This document shows, piece after piece, positions 54,531 through 63,443 of a stretch of 64,000 bases of DNA (positions are counted from its first letter, which is position 1; each line of letters opens with the position of its first letter). The translations under genes and the position numbers were made by a program. The notes beneath the pieces are model-generated. The model made no database searches and was not told the origin of the DNA. It saw only the letters and a program-made list of their open reading frames with translations. The DNA is from JANQIO01 sp043513815. GTDB taxonomy: Bacteria > Pseudomonadota > Gammaproteobacteria > Pseudomonadales > Halieaceae. The stretch covers positions 3,224,001 through 3,288,000 of the forward strand of contig CP121313.1 in NCBI GenBank assembly GCA_043513815.1, given 5' to 3'.

Positions 54531-56100
54531 CAGCACCCCCGCGCTGGTCACCCGGCACATAATCAGGAAGGAGCGCCGATATTGAACTTAAGAGTCCACG
54601 CAAGCGTTGGTCGGCCTCCCCTTCAGGTTCATTGGGGTCGATCAAGGTTGAGACTCTGACCAAAGCCCCGTCGGTTCGATTCATAATCAGCGAATCCCGA
54701 AAGAGAAACCACTTCATGGCATACTCATTGGAAATCTGGCGACCTCGTTGCTCAAACCAGTAATAGACCAACTGCTGCTGATCGTTCAGCTCAATGACTG
54801 CCCGGTTCACCGGAAACGTTGTTCCGTCCGGACTGGCAAGGGCAATGCTCTGGAAGTCGGTAATCACCCAACCACCACCCGGAATGCACACCCTCGGAGA
54901 GTGTGGCGACACTCCTTTTCTCTGGCTCTCGTAGTACGAAATGTAGAGGTTCACCGCGGATGATTCGTTTGAATAATAGTCAGCCAGCAGGTAATCACTG
55001 GCACCCAGAACATTTTCAACGTCATGACCGAGAAAACTCTCTCGCCCTACCCATTCGTCAACCTGCAATGGGAAGTAACGGAAGCTCACTCGCTCAGGCT
55101 TGAGTTCCTGACGCCCCTCTACCAGTTGCAGCCCAACCCCACAAACCACGAGAGCAGCCGTGGTAAACAGCATGGGCTGCAGGCGCCGTTCAACCGACCC
55201 GGGCAAAACCGCAGGCACTGGAGGGAACGCCAGAAGCTCTGGAAGCGTGCGCTTGGCGCCAAGCCGGTCGAGTAACCACATGGCGGCAAGTAACATCACA
55301 GCACAAGTCATAAAGATGACCCAGCCTTCGAAGAAATGAAGAAAACCCTCTGCCGCGCCGTTTCCCCAGATATTGACCAGAGCGCCTATGACGGCAATTC
55401 TCAAACTGTTCATGAGCACCGTGATCGGCATGACCGCGAGGAAGACAAGCGCTCTCTGCCACAGCGGGGCCTGAAACAGATAAGCGAGCAGGAAACCGAT
55501 GCTCGACAGAGGGTACAGATACCGCAAGCCGCTGCACGCTTCCACAACTTGCAAGGCATAGTTCCCTAAATCAATCACATTACCTTGCAGGTAGACTGAC
55601 ACACCGAGAAACCGCAACATAGCTACGCCTATACTGGATGATTGCAGCTGCAACCACCACGACAGCTGGGCCTCGATAAAGTAGGGCAGGGGAATAGCAA
55701 AAAGAAGAAAAGCGATCGGTAGCCCACAGACACGAAGCAGTGAAAACCCGCCGTAACTCAGCACAATGCCGGCGATGAAAACGACGGTGCTGAGATGCAT
55801 GAGAATGTAGAGTGCGGTGAGTTCACCCGCCACGAGCATGGCCAGTGATGCCAACAAAACGCCAAAGCCAGACAGCGAAGGAGCGCCAACACTTTGCACG
55901 ATCGCTTCGCGCCGCAGCCAGAGCATCCAGGCACTAATCAGAGGGATGAAGAACCCGTGGGAGTATTCCTCAGATTGCAGCCAGCGGTAGAGAAGATTCT
56001 GGATGCTATCGGCATACACCCACAAGAACAGCAGGCAAGTCAGCAGAGTGAGCCCTCCGCTGAATACTCGAGAAGCTGCAATAACGTTGCCGCTGTTCAT
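54523..56100 (-). CDS. xrtD: Exosortase XrtD (VPLPA-CTERM-specific) with fused EpsI domain
   Basis: The product is 525 residues. The N-terminal ~290 residues form eight or more membrane helices with the exosortase catalytic residues: Cys in VVEACSGLRYLYPL, Arg in MNSLRIAVIG and His in LHFFEGWVIF. The C-terminal ~220 residues are an EpsI domain in the periplasm (LLADYYSNESSAVNLYISYYES, HSPRVCIPGGGW). The fusion is typical of the XrtD class, which cuts proteins at a VPLPA box; the candidate substrate is at 16549. EpsI domains are tied to EPS biosynthesis. It is co-transcribed with prsT. Confidence 0.88.
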   Translation of the reverse strand: MNSGNVIAASRVFSGGLTLLTCLLFLWVYADSIQNLLYRWLQSEEYSHGFFIPLISAWMLWLRREAIVQSVGAPSLSGFGVLLASLAMLVAGELTALYILMHLSTVVFIAGIVLSYGGFSLLRVCGLPIAFLLFAIPLPYFIEAQLSWWLQLQSSSIGVAMLRFLGVSVYLQGNVIDLGNYALQVVEACSGLRYLYPLSSIGFLLAYLFQAPLWQRALVFLAVMPITVLMNSLRIAVIGALVNIWGNGAAEGFLHFFEGWVIFMTCAVMLLAAMWLLDRLGAKRTLPELLAFPPVPAVLPGSVERRLQPMLFTTAALVVCGVGLQLVEGRQELKPERVSFRYFPLQVDEWVGRESFLGHDVENVLGASDYLLADYYSNESSAVNLYISYYESQRKGVSPHSPRVCIPGGGWVITDFQSIALASPDGTTFPVNRAVIELNDQQQLVYYWFEQRGRQISNEYAMKWFLFRDSLIMNRTDGALVRVSTLIDPNEPEGEADQRLRGLLSSISALLPDYVPGDQRGGADA

Positions 56101-56379
56101 GGTCCGGTCGTGATACTCGGTTTAGTTCCGCAAGCTATCGGGCTCAATCAGGGCGCCTGCAACATGACTGCGCCCGCCATCGGCGGTAGCTCCACACTAC
56201 TCTTCCGGGAGGGCACTTGTGATCTTCAGCACAATGAAGCAATACCAGGCCCCGAGCAAGGCAGCGAGAGCAATTGACCTCACTTTTTTTGGCAGATACC
56301 GGCATTGGTTCACACCTCAGGAGCAACTGCCACCTACATGAGGGAATCTTGGCACGATATACTTCACCTACTCCCGAAC

Positions 56380-56917
56380 TTGCCAAGGCGAATCCCCGAA
56401 GCTCAATGAGTTCAGCTTGTCGAGAAAAAAGTCGCCATCGGCAGCTATAGGTGCAGCCAGTTGTATCGCTGTGCACATCTGGAGGATTGGCACAAAATAC
56501 AGGTTGTGCACTGCGGGCTGGATCTCAAGAATTTTGACCAGGCGCTCACCGCCTGCCCTCATGCACACCCTCACCTGGTTCGCGTGGGCAGGCTCTGCGA
56601 TCAAACAAGGCCCATTGTTACTGGTTGATGCCACGGCGCAAGTTGTCAAAGATGTTCCAGATATCAAGCTGACACTCGTCGGTGACGTTGAGATGAGAGA
56701 AACTGTCGAGCGACGCATCGACGAGTTAGGTCTGCGCCGGAACATAGAGATAACCGGCTGGGCCGACAGCCACGAGGTCCGAAAACACATCAGCGAAGCC
56801 CGCGCCCTCCTATTGGGCAGCTTCGCGGAAGGGCTGCCCGTGGTCATTATGGAATCGCCAGCGATGGGCCGCCCCGCAATATCCACAGCAATCGCTGGGA
56901 TTCCACAAAGATTGTAG
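56380..56917 (+). pseudogene. Broken GT4 glycosyltransferase
   Basis: Frames join to a GT4 C-terminal half: IGSYRCSQLYRCAHLEDW, VVHCGLDLKNFDQAL, LVRVGRLCDQ, then after a frameshift KGPLLLVDATAQVV, LTLVGDVEMRETVERRI, NIEITGWADSHEV and GSFAEGLPVVIMESPAMG with the donor-site Glu, ending early at GIPQRL. The N-terminal half is absent and the end is truncated. The preceding stretch 56101-56379 has nothing I can support. Confidence 0.72.
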
Positions 56918-57080
56918 ACGCGTTGAAGCACAACATGACCAGAAAACCGAGGCAAAGAAACTGTTTAATCTGATTGAACGCTTCAGTGTTTCAGTAGAAA
57001 ATTAAATTTTACTTGGATAGTGATCACAAAGTCGATTTTGTCGAATTGGCTGCTCAGCCCTTCTACCGTATATTCCAACC

Positions 57081-57096
57081 TGTGATTCTGATCAGA
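57081..57096. promoter_or_regulatory. CRP-type palindrome (one mismatch)
   Basis: TGTGATTCTGATCAGA matches 9 of 10 fixed positions. It lies only 15 bp before the chosen ATG of the SGNH lipoprotein, so if real it could act as a repressor site, or the gene may be transcribed from further upstream. Confidence 0.35.
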
Positions 57097-57111
57097 TTCC
57101 ATGGCGGTCCA

Positions 57112-58308
57112 ATGAAATTCACGATTCTCACGAATTCGCAAAGATTTGTTTTGAAACGTAACCTGATATTTGCGTCCTTTCTGCTTCTAACAGCCTGTTA
57201 TCATCCCCTGGAGATACAGGGACGTGGTGACATAGTCTCTTCAACAGGCCAGAACAATTGCAGCCTCGAAGAGCAGCCCTGCGAGAACCTGATCACAGGA
57301 GACTACTACGTCACCTACAGAGCTGCGCCGCGCGAGGGCTGGAGATTTGACAGCTGGGAAGGCTGCGGCGACCAGTTCCCGGAATGTGCGTTAAATGTTC
57401 CCGCCCAGGTGGTCCGAGAGTTCTGGGGCCAAACGATGATCCCGCTTGTCGCCGTGTTCGAGCCCAGTGCTGAGCCCAGTGCTGAGCGCACACCCAGCCC
57501 GCTGACGGTCAAACAGATTCATAGCGGCCACAGCTTGACCGACGTGGCAGCGTTCAAAGGGAATTGGCCCGGGCACCTGCAAGCAATGATCAACCAGCTG
57601 CAACCAAATGCCGCGCAGATCGGAAAAAGTACGTTACCGGGCTCTCCAATGTCTTGGCGATGGGCCAACGCACCTGGGTATGGCTCTCCTGATGCCCGGC
57701 AAGACATCAGCAACTGGGAACTTCTCATCATTACGGAAAGCGTCCCGCTCTTTGAAGAGCCCTATAAGCAAGAACACAGAGATTGGTTGCGAACCTGGGC
57801 GGAGCATGCATGGACCTATGGCAACGGCGGCGATGGTGCACCGACATTGCTGTATTCAATCTGGACGAACATCGATGATCGCGATGGGGACTTCCGCACC
57901 CTGCTGAGCCAGTACGAGGCCGATTGGGAGGCGATGGCGGACTATGCGAGCGCCAATCTTCCCCCTGAAGCATCTGTCTACATCATCCCTGGCCATCGGC
58001 TCATGATCAGACTCTACGACGACATCGAAGCAGGCGCTGTTCCGGGCATATCGAACATCTCAGGCTTCTTCGAAGACACCATCCACTCGAACGGCCTTGG
58101 GTCTTATGCCCTGGCCCTCCTACATCTCGCCGTTGTACATCACGTCGACCCCAGGGGCCTCCCCTACACCGGTTATGGGCTCGATCCCGAGCCCTCTCCT
58201 GCATTGGCCGGCTATCTCCAGGATGCTGTTTGGGACGTTGTGAATGGGTACTCGAGAGCCGGAATGGGGCCTGCTCAGCACACGAGCCAAGTCACTGCAG
58301 GACAGTGA
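57112..58308 (+). CDS. SGNH-type hydrolase lipoprotein of the GHSL group
   Basis: About 398 residues are encoded from the ATG at 57112 (MKFTILTNSQRFVLKRN), whose signal ends in LLLTACYH, a lipobox; the frame is open to a TTG at 57013 but that extension is not signal-like. Residues ~25-130 form a small Cys-containing beta domain (CSLEEQPCENL, FDSWEGCGDQF). The catalytic part starts with VKQIHSGHSLTD (Ser), and FEDTIHSNGLGSYALALLH gives the Asp/His block. HHVDPRGLPYTGYGL near the end is shared with the deleted copy at 32596. It probably acts on acyl groups of the surface polymer in the periplasm; which group is unknown. Confidence 0.72.
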   Translation: MKFTILTNSQRFVLKRNLIFASFLLLTACYHPLEIQGRGDIVSSTGQNNCSLEEQPCENLITGDYYVTYRAAPREGWRFDSWEGCGDQFPECALNVPAQVVREFWGQTMIPLVAVFEPSAEPSAERTPSPLTVKQIHSGHSLTDVAAFKGNWPGHLQAMINQLQPNAAQIGKSTLPGSPMSWRWANAPGYGSPDARQDISNWELLIITESVPLFEEPYKQEHRDWLRTWAEHAWTYGNGGDGAPTLLYSIWTNIDDRDGDFRTLLSQYEADWEAMADYASANLPPEASVYIIPGHRLMIRLYDDIEAGAVPGISNISGFFEDTIHSNGLGSYALALLHLAVVHHVDPRGLPYTGYGLDPEPSPALAGYLQDAVWDVVNGYSRAGMGPAQHTSQVTAGQ

Positions 58309-58369
58309 ACCTCGCAGGCACCCCCTCTTTGAGCCTGAACAGGTCTGCCTACTGGGTCTATAGTTCAAT

Positions 58370-58770
58370 GTGATTTCTTTGGAAGATGCTGCTGCTGAAA
58401 TCGTCAGCAGCATTGAAAATCGCAGAGCATGCAATATCGTCACGCCTAACTTGAATTTTGTCGCCAGAGCCGCGATCGATGATTCATTTCGAGAGGCAGT
58501 ATACCTCAGCAATATCAGCCTACCCGGAGGCACTCCTCTTGTTTGGCTAGCGAAGCTGCTGCGTTTACCTATCACCCAACGGATTGCGGGTAGCGACCTC
58601 TTCAATTACCTCAAGCACCGAATGGTAGATAGAAAAGTCCGCGTCTTTTTCCGGCGGTGAGGACGGTGTAGCGGAGCAAGCAGCCATCTGGGCGCGGTTG
58701 TGAATTTTGAACCGGGGACGGTAAGCGGGTATCGCGTAGCATCATTCGCTCTCCGAAGTCATGCGCTCCT
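58370..58770 (+). pseudogene. Truncated WecG/TagA/CpsF-family glycosyltransferase
   Basis: The frame opens with GTG at 58370 and gives NIVTPNLNFVARAAIDD, LSNISLPGGTPLVWLAKLL and RIAGSDLFNYL, family motifs of the first half. At KVRVFF the frame shifts; GGEDGVAEQAAI follows in the next frame and then LGAVVNFEPGTVS in another. So the second half is present only as scrambled remains. The intact family member is at 33739-34482, suggesting that this gene was replaced or became redundant. Confidence 0.75.
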
Positions 58771-59950
58771 AGTCTCTCTCCGTTCGAATCCACTTCGTTT
58801 CCCTGCGTTTGATGAACCGCATGTAGATGCCAAGTTTAGACAGCACGTAAACTGGCAGTAGCAGCAGTTCTCGCAGCGAGATCGTTTGTCGCCCCCAACG
58901 ATACCACACCATCAGCAATACGAAGGTGAAGATCAGGCTAACTGCAGATGCACTCGCCAATGGACTGTAGATGTCCAACGTCAGTGCCGCGACGGCACCT
59001 GCTACCAGCAGACCAAGCTGTAGCATGATCAGAAGCGAGAGCGGTGGTACTGCCATATCCAGGCACAGCCAGAGAAGGTGATAGTCTCTGCGACGGACTG
59101 CAGCAAGCGCCGTCCTGGGAAACTCTGTGGCGATCATATTCAGGTGCCCATGCTCCCATCGGGTGCGTTGGGTTTTAGCGGCGGCATCGCTCGAGGGGAA
59201 CACGCTGTTCACTCGGGAATCCGGATCAAACTGAACGGGGTTGCCGATCTTGGTGTACTCCACACCGATTTTCAGGTCCTCGACGATATCAGAAGTCGCA
59301 AAGTTAACGGAGAACACCAGCTCCCATGGAATCGCCATGCCAGAGCCAGTCAACTGGCTGGGCATACCGAATACTCTGGATCCAAGAGGTCTGACGAGGT
59401 TCTTAAGCACCACCGCCAGCTCTGCGATCCGCAAATTCAGGCCCGCATCCTGGGGGGCCCGCAGCAGATAGCAGGACTGGACTGGGTTGCCAGAAGCCGC
59501 ACACAACGAAGACAAGCGAGAAATCGCTCCCGGCGCTGCTTCGCAATCGGCATCAATAATCACCACGACGTCGGGCGGTGTTGGCTCCAGATGTTTCATA
59601 CCAAAGTGCAGGGCGTGCCCCTTGCCAATGTTCTCGTGGTCTTCCCGCTCGATGACACGCGCCCCGGCGCTGGCAGCCAGAGAAGCGGTATCGTCAGTAC
59701 AATTGTCGGCGACAACGAGTAGGTCGTCGCCCGCCTCCAGCTGTTGCAGCAAACCATCAACGGTGGCTGCAATCACGGCCGACTCGTTATGGGCCGGGAT
59801 CAAGACCACCACCCGTGGACGACTGAGCGCAACGTCACTCTCGGAACCCGGCCGATGCATTAGCGCCGCAAGGACTTCAATGATGACCAGCAGCGCGGGC
59901 ACCAGCACAACAACAGTGATACCTAGCAACACGCCCTCAAGAATCAGCAT
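58769..59950 (-). CDS. Processive-type family 2 glycosyltransferase with membrane helices
   Basis: The product is 393 residues. An N-terminal helix (VLLGITVVVLVPALLVIIEVLAAL) precedes a GT2 domain with VVVLIPAHNESAVIAATV, LLVVADNCTDDT, DVVVIIDADCEAAPG (DxD), the TGSGMAIPWEL loop, SDIVEDLKIGVEY (ED) and QRTRWEHGHL (QxxRW). Two or more membrane helices follow (~295-370). The full D, DxD, ED, QxxRW set is that of processive synthases such as BcsA-like proteins, or of enzymes acting on a polyprenyl acceptor. It is located between EPS pseudogenes and the transposase remnant. Confidence 0.85.
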   Translation of the reverse strand: MLILEGVLLGITVVVLVPALLVIIEVLAALMHRPGSESDVALSRPRVVVLIPAHNESAVIAATVDGLLQQLEAGDDLLVVADNCTDDTASLAASAGARVIEREDHENIGKGHALHFGMKHLEPTPPDVVVIIDADCEAAPGAISRLSSLCAASGNPVQSCYLLRAPQDAGLNLRIAELAVVLKNLVRPLGSRVFGMPSQLTGSGMAIPWELVFSVNFATSDIVEDLKIGVEYTKIGNPVQFDPDSRVNSVFPSSDAAAKTQRTRWEHGHLNMIATEFPRTALAAVRRRDYHLLWLCLDMAVPPLSLLIMLQLGLLVAGAVAALTLDIYSPLASASAVSLIFTFVLLMVWYRWGRQTISLRELLLLPVYVLSKLGIYMRFIKRRETKWIRTERD

Positions 59951-60039
59951 CTATGAAACCACTCATGTGTCTGCATTGGTGCACCTCAGCTAATGTAATG
60001 ACCCAGTGAATAACTGCACATGCTATTGTCAGATGGACA

Positions 60040-60546
60040 ATGGAAACAACCATGATGCCGGAACCCGAGATCAATCGCTGGACGGCCAGGCGTAAAGCCA
60101 AGTTGATAAAGCAGATCTATCGAAGAAAATCACGATACCGGAAGCAGCCCTTTAGTACGATCTAACCCTGGCTAAGATTGACATCTGGATGAGTGAGCCC
60201 GAGGCCGGCATCGAGAATGCCCTGACGGCCAACCCCAAGGCTGTGGCTGAACAACATGAGAAGCAGCTCAGCGAGCTCAAGGAAGCCTACGGAGGGGCCA
60301 TGCTTGAGGTCAAGTTCCTACAAATGTCTCAACGGCATCTCGTATCGACCGAGGAGTCGTAGAACGCTTCATTGACGAGATGACCGCAGAAGGCTCGGTA
60401 ATATCAATCAACGAGGCACGTGAGCTGGCAGGCTATAGAACCGGCGCCTGGCTGCTGGGTGAGAGTAAGAACAGTGTGCAGCGTATCTTCCAGATCAAGG
60501 GCTGGCAGGCACGGTGGGAAGTGATGGGTCAACTAGAATCAGGCTG
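60040..60546 (+). pseudogene. Transposase remnant (IS3-like OrfA-type region)
   Basis: Plus-strand frames give INRWTARRKAKLIKQIYRR, WMSEPEAGIENALTANPKA, EQHEKQLSELKEAYGGAML and, after frame changes, RGVVERFIDEMTAEGSV and GYRTGAWLLGESKNSVQRI. The first parts resemble the helix-turn-helix and coiled coil of IS3-type OrfA proteins. Several stops and shifts make it nonfunctional. No terminal repeats are seen. Confidence 0.5.
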
Positions 60547-60561
60547 ACCAGAGTCTTGTCC

Positions 60562-60930
60562 CTATATTGAACTTCGATTAGACAGGACTACAAACCCAAA
60601 CAAGCCCGCCAGCATCAGCCAGAACGCTTCTACTGTAGACATACCAGCAGACATACCAGCCGACTCAGCTTCGCCTCGAAACTGTTCAGCAGCAGCACCG
60701 GTCGGGGCAAACAAGAGATTTGTCTCCCGACTTCTACTAGGCACATTTGTGCCTGTGAAATTTGCTGCCATAAGCGGCGATACCGAGAGAGAGGCACCAT
60801 CGACACTTGCACTGACGATAGCCGGGCCCACAACTTCTGAGACCGCCGCCTCTGCCTGGAACGGCCCTGCGAGCACCAACAACAGGCTCAATACCGCTGA
60901 AAACTTTACTAAAGGTACAGTGTGCACCAT
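60562..60930 (-). CDS. Small exported protein with C-terminal LSNRSSI tail (copy B)
   Basis: The product is 122 residues from the ATG at 60930 (MVHTVPLVKFSAVLSLLLV); a TTG five codons upstream is less likely. A signal peptide ending QAEAA is followed by ~65 polar residues and a final hydrophobic helix ending LFGFVVLSNRSSI. The final 12 residues match those of the protein at 16076 at 11 positions, while the passengers are not alike. No VPLPA box. An upstream CRP-type site and hairpin element are shared with copy A. I do not recognise a family. Confidence 0.6.
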   Translation of the reverse strand: MVHTVPLVKFSAVLSLLLVLAGPFQAEAAVSEVVGPAIVSASVDGASLSVSPLMAANFTGTNVPSRSRETNLLFAPTGAAAEQFRGEAESAGMSAGMSTVEAFWLMLAGLFGFVVLSNRSSI

Positions 60931-61049
60931 GTCGCCACCACGCAAACCAATTTGGCTCTTCTCTGTGTGAGATACCTAGGGAACCTTCACGTCCGCTGTT
61001 CGAAAAACTTGAACTACCAAGCCAAAGAAGCGTAGCTATGCCAGCTAAC

Positions 61050-61073
61050 ACCAGCAATGGCCCTTCTGGGCTA
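61050..61073 (-). promoter_or_regulatory. Conserved hairpin plus ATTGCTGGT element (copy B)
   Basis: On the minus strand: TAGCCC, four bases, GGGC, one base, ATTGCTGGT, the same fixed bases as at 15953-15976. It lies 27 bp after the CRP-type site at 61101-61116 and about 120 bp before the small-protein ATG. Confidence 0.5.
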
Positions 61074-61100
61074 AAGGTAGCGACTACGGCAGGGGTAAAC

Positions 61101-61116
61101 TGTGATCAACTTCACA
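61101..61116. promoter_or_regulatory. Perfect CRP-type palindrome upstream of a LSNRSSI gene
   Basis: TGTGATCAACTTCACA matches TGTGA-N6-TCACA exactly, in the 390-bp gap 60931-61320. The small exported-protein gene is the only one transcribed away from this gap on that side. Confidence 0.55.
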
Positions 61117-61320
61117 ACGATGACAAGGACTCAAATACTAGTTAAAGCAAGCTAACTTTGATCGCCCATTCTCAACCCCGAGCACAGCTTCCAGAACCAG
61201 GGATGGACCTCATCAGAACCTCAGCTTTCAGCTTGCCGGCTCCTGGAGCAGACAACTTTTAACGAGCGCCGATAATATGCGCAGGTGCTTTAACGTTTCG
61301 AGGCGGCGTCACACGGCCCG

Positions 61321-62748
61321 TCAGTAAGCATACTTACCCGTGAATGCCGCCGTCGTTCTGACAAGAATGGTGAAATCCAGCCATAGGGACCAACTATTGA
61401 TGTATTCAATATCGGATTCCACGCGCTGCATCATTTGCTCAATCTCGCGGGTTTCTCCTCGGAAGCCCCTAACCTGAGCCAGTCCGGTGATACCAGGCTT
61501 GATGTTATGTCTGGCGAAATAATCAGTAATTCGCTGCGAATATTCATGATCGTGCTGAATGGCATGCGGTCTCGGGCCTACCAAGGACATGTCACCGAGG
61601 AAGACATTGATCAGCTGGGGCAACTCATCGAGGCTGGTTCGCCGCAGAAAGGCTCCCGTGCGAGTAATGCGAGAGTCGTTCAGTTGGGCCTGCTTGACAA
61701 CCCCCGACTCTTCCCGGTGTACCACCATACTTCGAAACTTCCAGATCTTGAATGTCCGCCCGTTCCAGCCCGCGCGCTCCTGTCGGAAAAACACCGGGCC
61801 GGGACTATCCAGCTTCACGGCCACCCCAATCACCAGGAACAAAGGTGCAAAGAACAGCAACAGTGCTGTAGAAAGGATTCTGTCCTCCAAATTCTTCAGC
61901 AGCAATCGAGTACCAGTCAGAGGCGTCTCGGAGAGGGTTAAAACCGGAATTCCCGCTAACTCGTTGACACTATGATTAATCAATCTGAGCGAGAAAATAT
62001 CTGGTATCCAGTGTATGGCTATATTGTTGTCCAGCAGTGTGAAATAGACCTCCTCCAACAATCTGGAGCCCGCCAGGGGCGTCACGATGTAGGCGATCCT
62101 TACATCCTGCTGCTGGACAACAGTAGCCAGTTCAGAAACGCAGCCAAGCACTGGTAACTCTTTACCCAAGGTGGCGGGGCCATCGTCAGCTTCTTGCTCA
62201 TCGAGAACGATTGATCCGATAAGACGCTGATTCATCCATGGATTGTTATCAATCTTCAACGAAAGATACTGTGCCAGGTCGCCACTGCCGATGACCAAGG
62301 CGTTGTCAGGGGCACTGTGGCTTGCCAGCCAACGTGTTAGCAGCCAGTGATACGAGAGGTGTATGCAGACCTGAAGACTCACTCCCAGAAGGAAAAACTG
62401 GATAAGGAAAAGTCTTGAAAACTCTTGCCCCTGCTTCGCCAGGAACCCTATCAGCGCAAGAACAAGAAACGTTACAACCCACGCCTTAAAGAGACTGAAG
62501 GCCTTGGCCGTTTTGCTCGTATTGCTCCGATAGATGGCCATCTGGTCATACACGATGGCTAGTATGGCCAGATGGAGAAGCAGTAGCATCAAGTACTCAC
62601 GGGTAATCACACCCATGTGTGCATAGATAAGCAGGACGCCCAACGCGATAATGGCAATGCTGTCCAGGGCTGCCTGGAGAGTCGCTCCGACCTTACTACG
62701 ACGCCGCAATACCGAGCGACGCGGTGAATGCGGGAAGCTCGACGTCAT
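61321..62748 (-). CDS. Undecaprenyl-phosphate glycosylphosphotransferase (WcaJ/Gumd-like)
   Basis: The product is 475 residues. Four N-terminal membrane helices (from ~25) lead to a cytoplasmic CoA-binding-like domain (~145-260) and one further helix (LSTALLLFFAPLFLVIGVAVKL). The catalytic bacterial sugar transferase domain follows, with SPGPVFFRQERAGWNGRTFKIWKFRSM, FLRRTSLDELPQLINVF, MSLVGPRPHA and GITGLAQVRGFRGET. It transfers a sugar-1-phosphate (often glucose) to undecaprenyl phosphate and so starts the EPS repeat unit. It would be the first enzyme of the whole locus. The upstream gap 62749-63091 contains a CRP-type site at 63062. Confidence 0.92.
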   Translation of the reverse strand: MTSSFPHSPRRSVLRRRSKVGATLQAALDSIAIIALGVLLIYAHMGVITREYLMLLLLHLAILAIVYDQMAIYRSNTSKTAKAFSLFKAWVVTFLVLALIGFLAKQGQEFSRLFLIQFFLLGVSLQVCIHLSYHWLLTRWLASHSAPDNALVIGSGDLAQYLSLKIDNNPWMNQRLIGSIVLDEQEADDGPATLGKELPVLGCVSELATVVQQQDVRIAYIVTPLAGSRLLEEVYFTLLDNNIAIHWIPDIFSLRLINHSVNELAGIPVLTLSETPLTGTRLLLKNLEDRILSTALLLFFAPLFLVIGVAVKLDSPGPVFFRQERAGWNGRTFKIWKFRSMVVHREESGVVKQAQLNDSRITRTGAFLRRTSLDELPQLINVFLGDMSLVGPRPHAIQHDHEYSQRITDYFARHNIKPGITGLAQVRGFRGETREIEQMMQRVESDIEYINSWSLWLDFTILVRTTAAFTGKYAY

Positions 62749-63061
62749 GTGGCGCTCTGGCTACCTGGCACAAAGATAGATACGGCTTCGCCACGCGAAG
62801 ATACTGAGAGCTTGTGAAAGATCGTAATCCTCATGGTACTAGCGTCAATGTAGTCCAAAAATTCAAAAAATCCGCAAATAACATATCAACAAACACTGCC
62901 TGCAGACACTAAGTCTCCACGCCTCACAAGAACACGGAACCACCGTCGGAACGTGATTTAGCGGAAAAAAAAAGAGTTTGCGCGCGAATTTGGTGCGCTT
63001 GCGTCGCCCAGGTTCAAAGATGCGATGATGAGAAGAATCGATCAAGTGACGACACTGGATT

Positions 63062-63077
63062 CGTGAAGTGGTTCACA
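63062..63077. promoter_or_regulatory. CRP-type palindrome (one mismatch)
   Basis: CGTGAAGTGGTTCACA matches 9 of 10 fixed positions and is nearly the same as the site at 11475. It lies about 315 bp before the glycosylphosphotransferase start on one side and upstream of the SGNH fragment on the other, so its target is open. Confidence 0.45.
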
Positions 63078-63091
63078 GGGACGTTTGATAC

Positions 63092-63322
63092 GGCCAGAGC
63101 TGCGAACTTGACAGAGCCATACTCTTAACACTGCCTATACTACGTCATGCATTAGTAGATTACTATGTAAGTGAGCTGAAGCATCGTGGTATTACGGTTT
63201 TGGATTCGATGATGGAGTACAACGCAGGAGATTATTTTGCGCATGACGGAGATTTTAATGCTCTGGGCGCCCGTAAAGCGACTCAGGCAATGCTCCATTA
63301 TTTGCATTCCTATGACCGTTGA
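63092..63322 (+). pseudogene. 3' fragment of an SGNH/AlgX-like hydrolase
   Basis: The open frame gives LRHALVDYYVSELKHRGITV, LDSMMEYNAGDYFAHDGDFNALGARKATQ and ends SYDR. The DG-x-FNALG text is the last SGNH block, in which the catalytic His normally stands in place of the Asp (DGHFNALG). There is no N-terminal part; a stop precedes the frame. It is unlike the GHSL group, so a different SGNH family was once present. A short frame with a start, 63344-63442, follows but has no support beyond being open. Confidence 0.5.
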
Positions 63323-63443
63323 ACTTGTTCCTGGAAACTCATTATGGAATTCCATCCTGCCGCTGATTGCACGGTACTGGCAAAGCTTAGAGAGCAATTA
63401 GGACAGAACATGAGTTTTGTTGGAGCAGAAGGAGAAGACTGAA

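Noticed and set aside
60005..60020. AGTGAATAACTGCACA as a CRP-type site before the GT at 58769
   Set aside because: Two mismatches to the fixed positions.
63344..63442. 32-codon plus-strand frame just before the methyltransferase
   Set aside because: Very short, no homology recognised and in frame with the decayed SGNH fragment; only proximity supports it.
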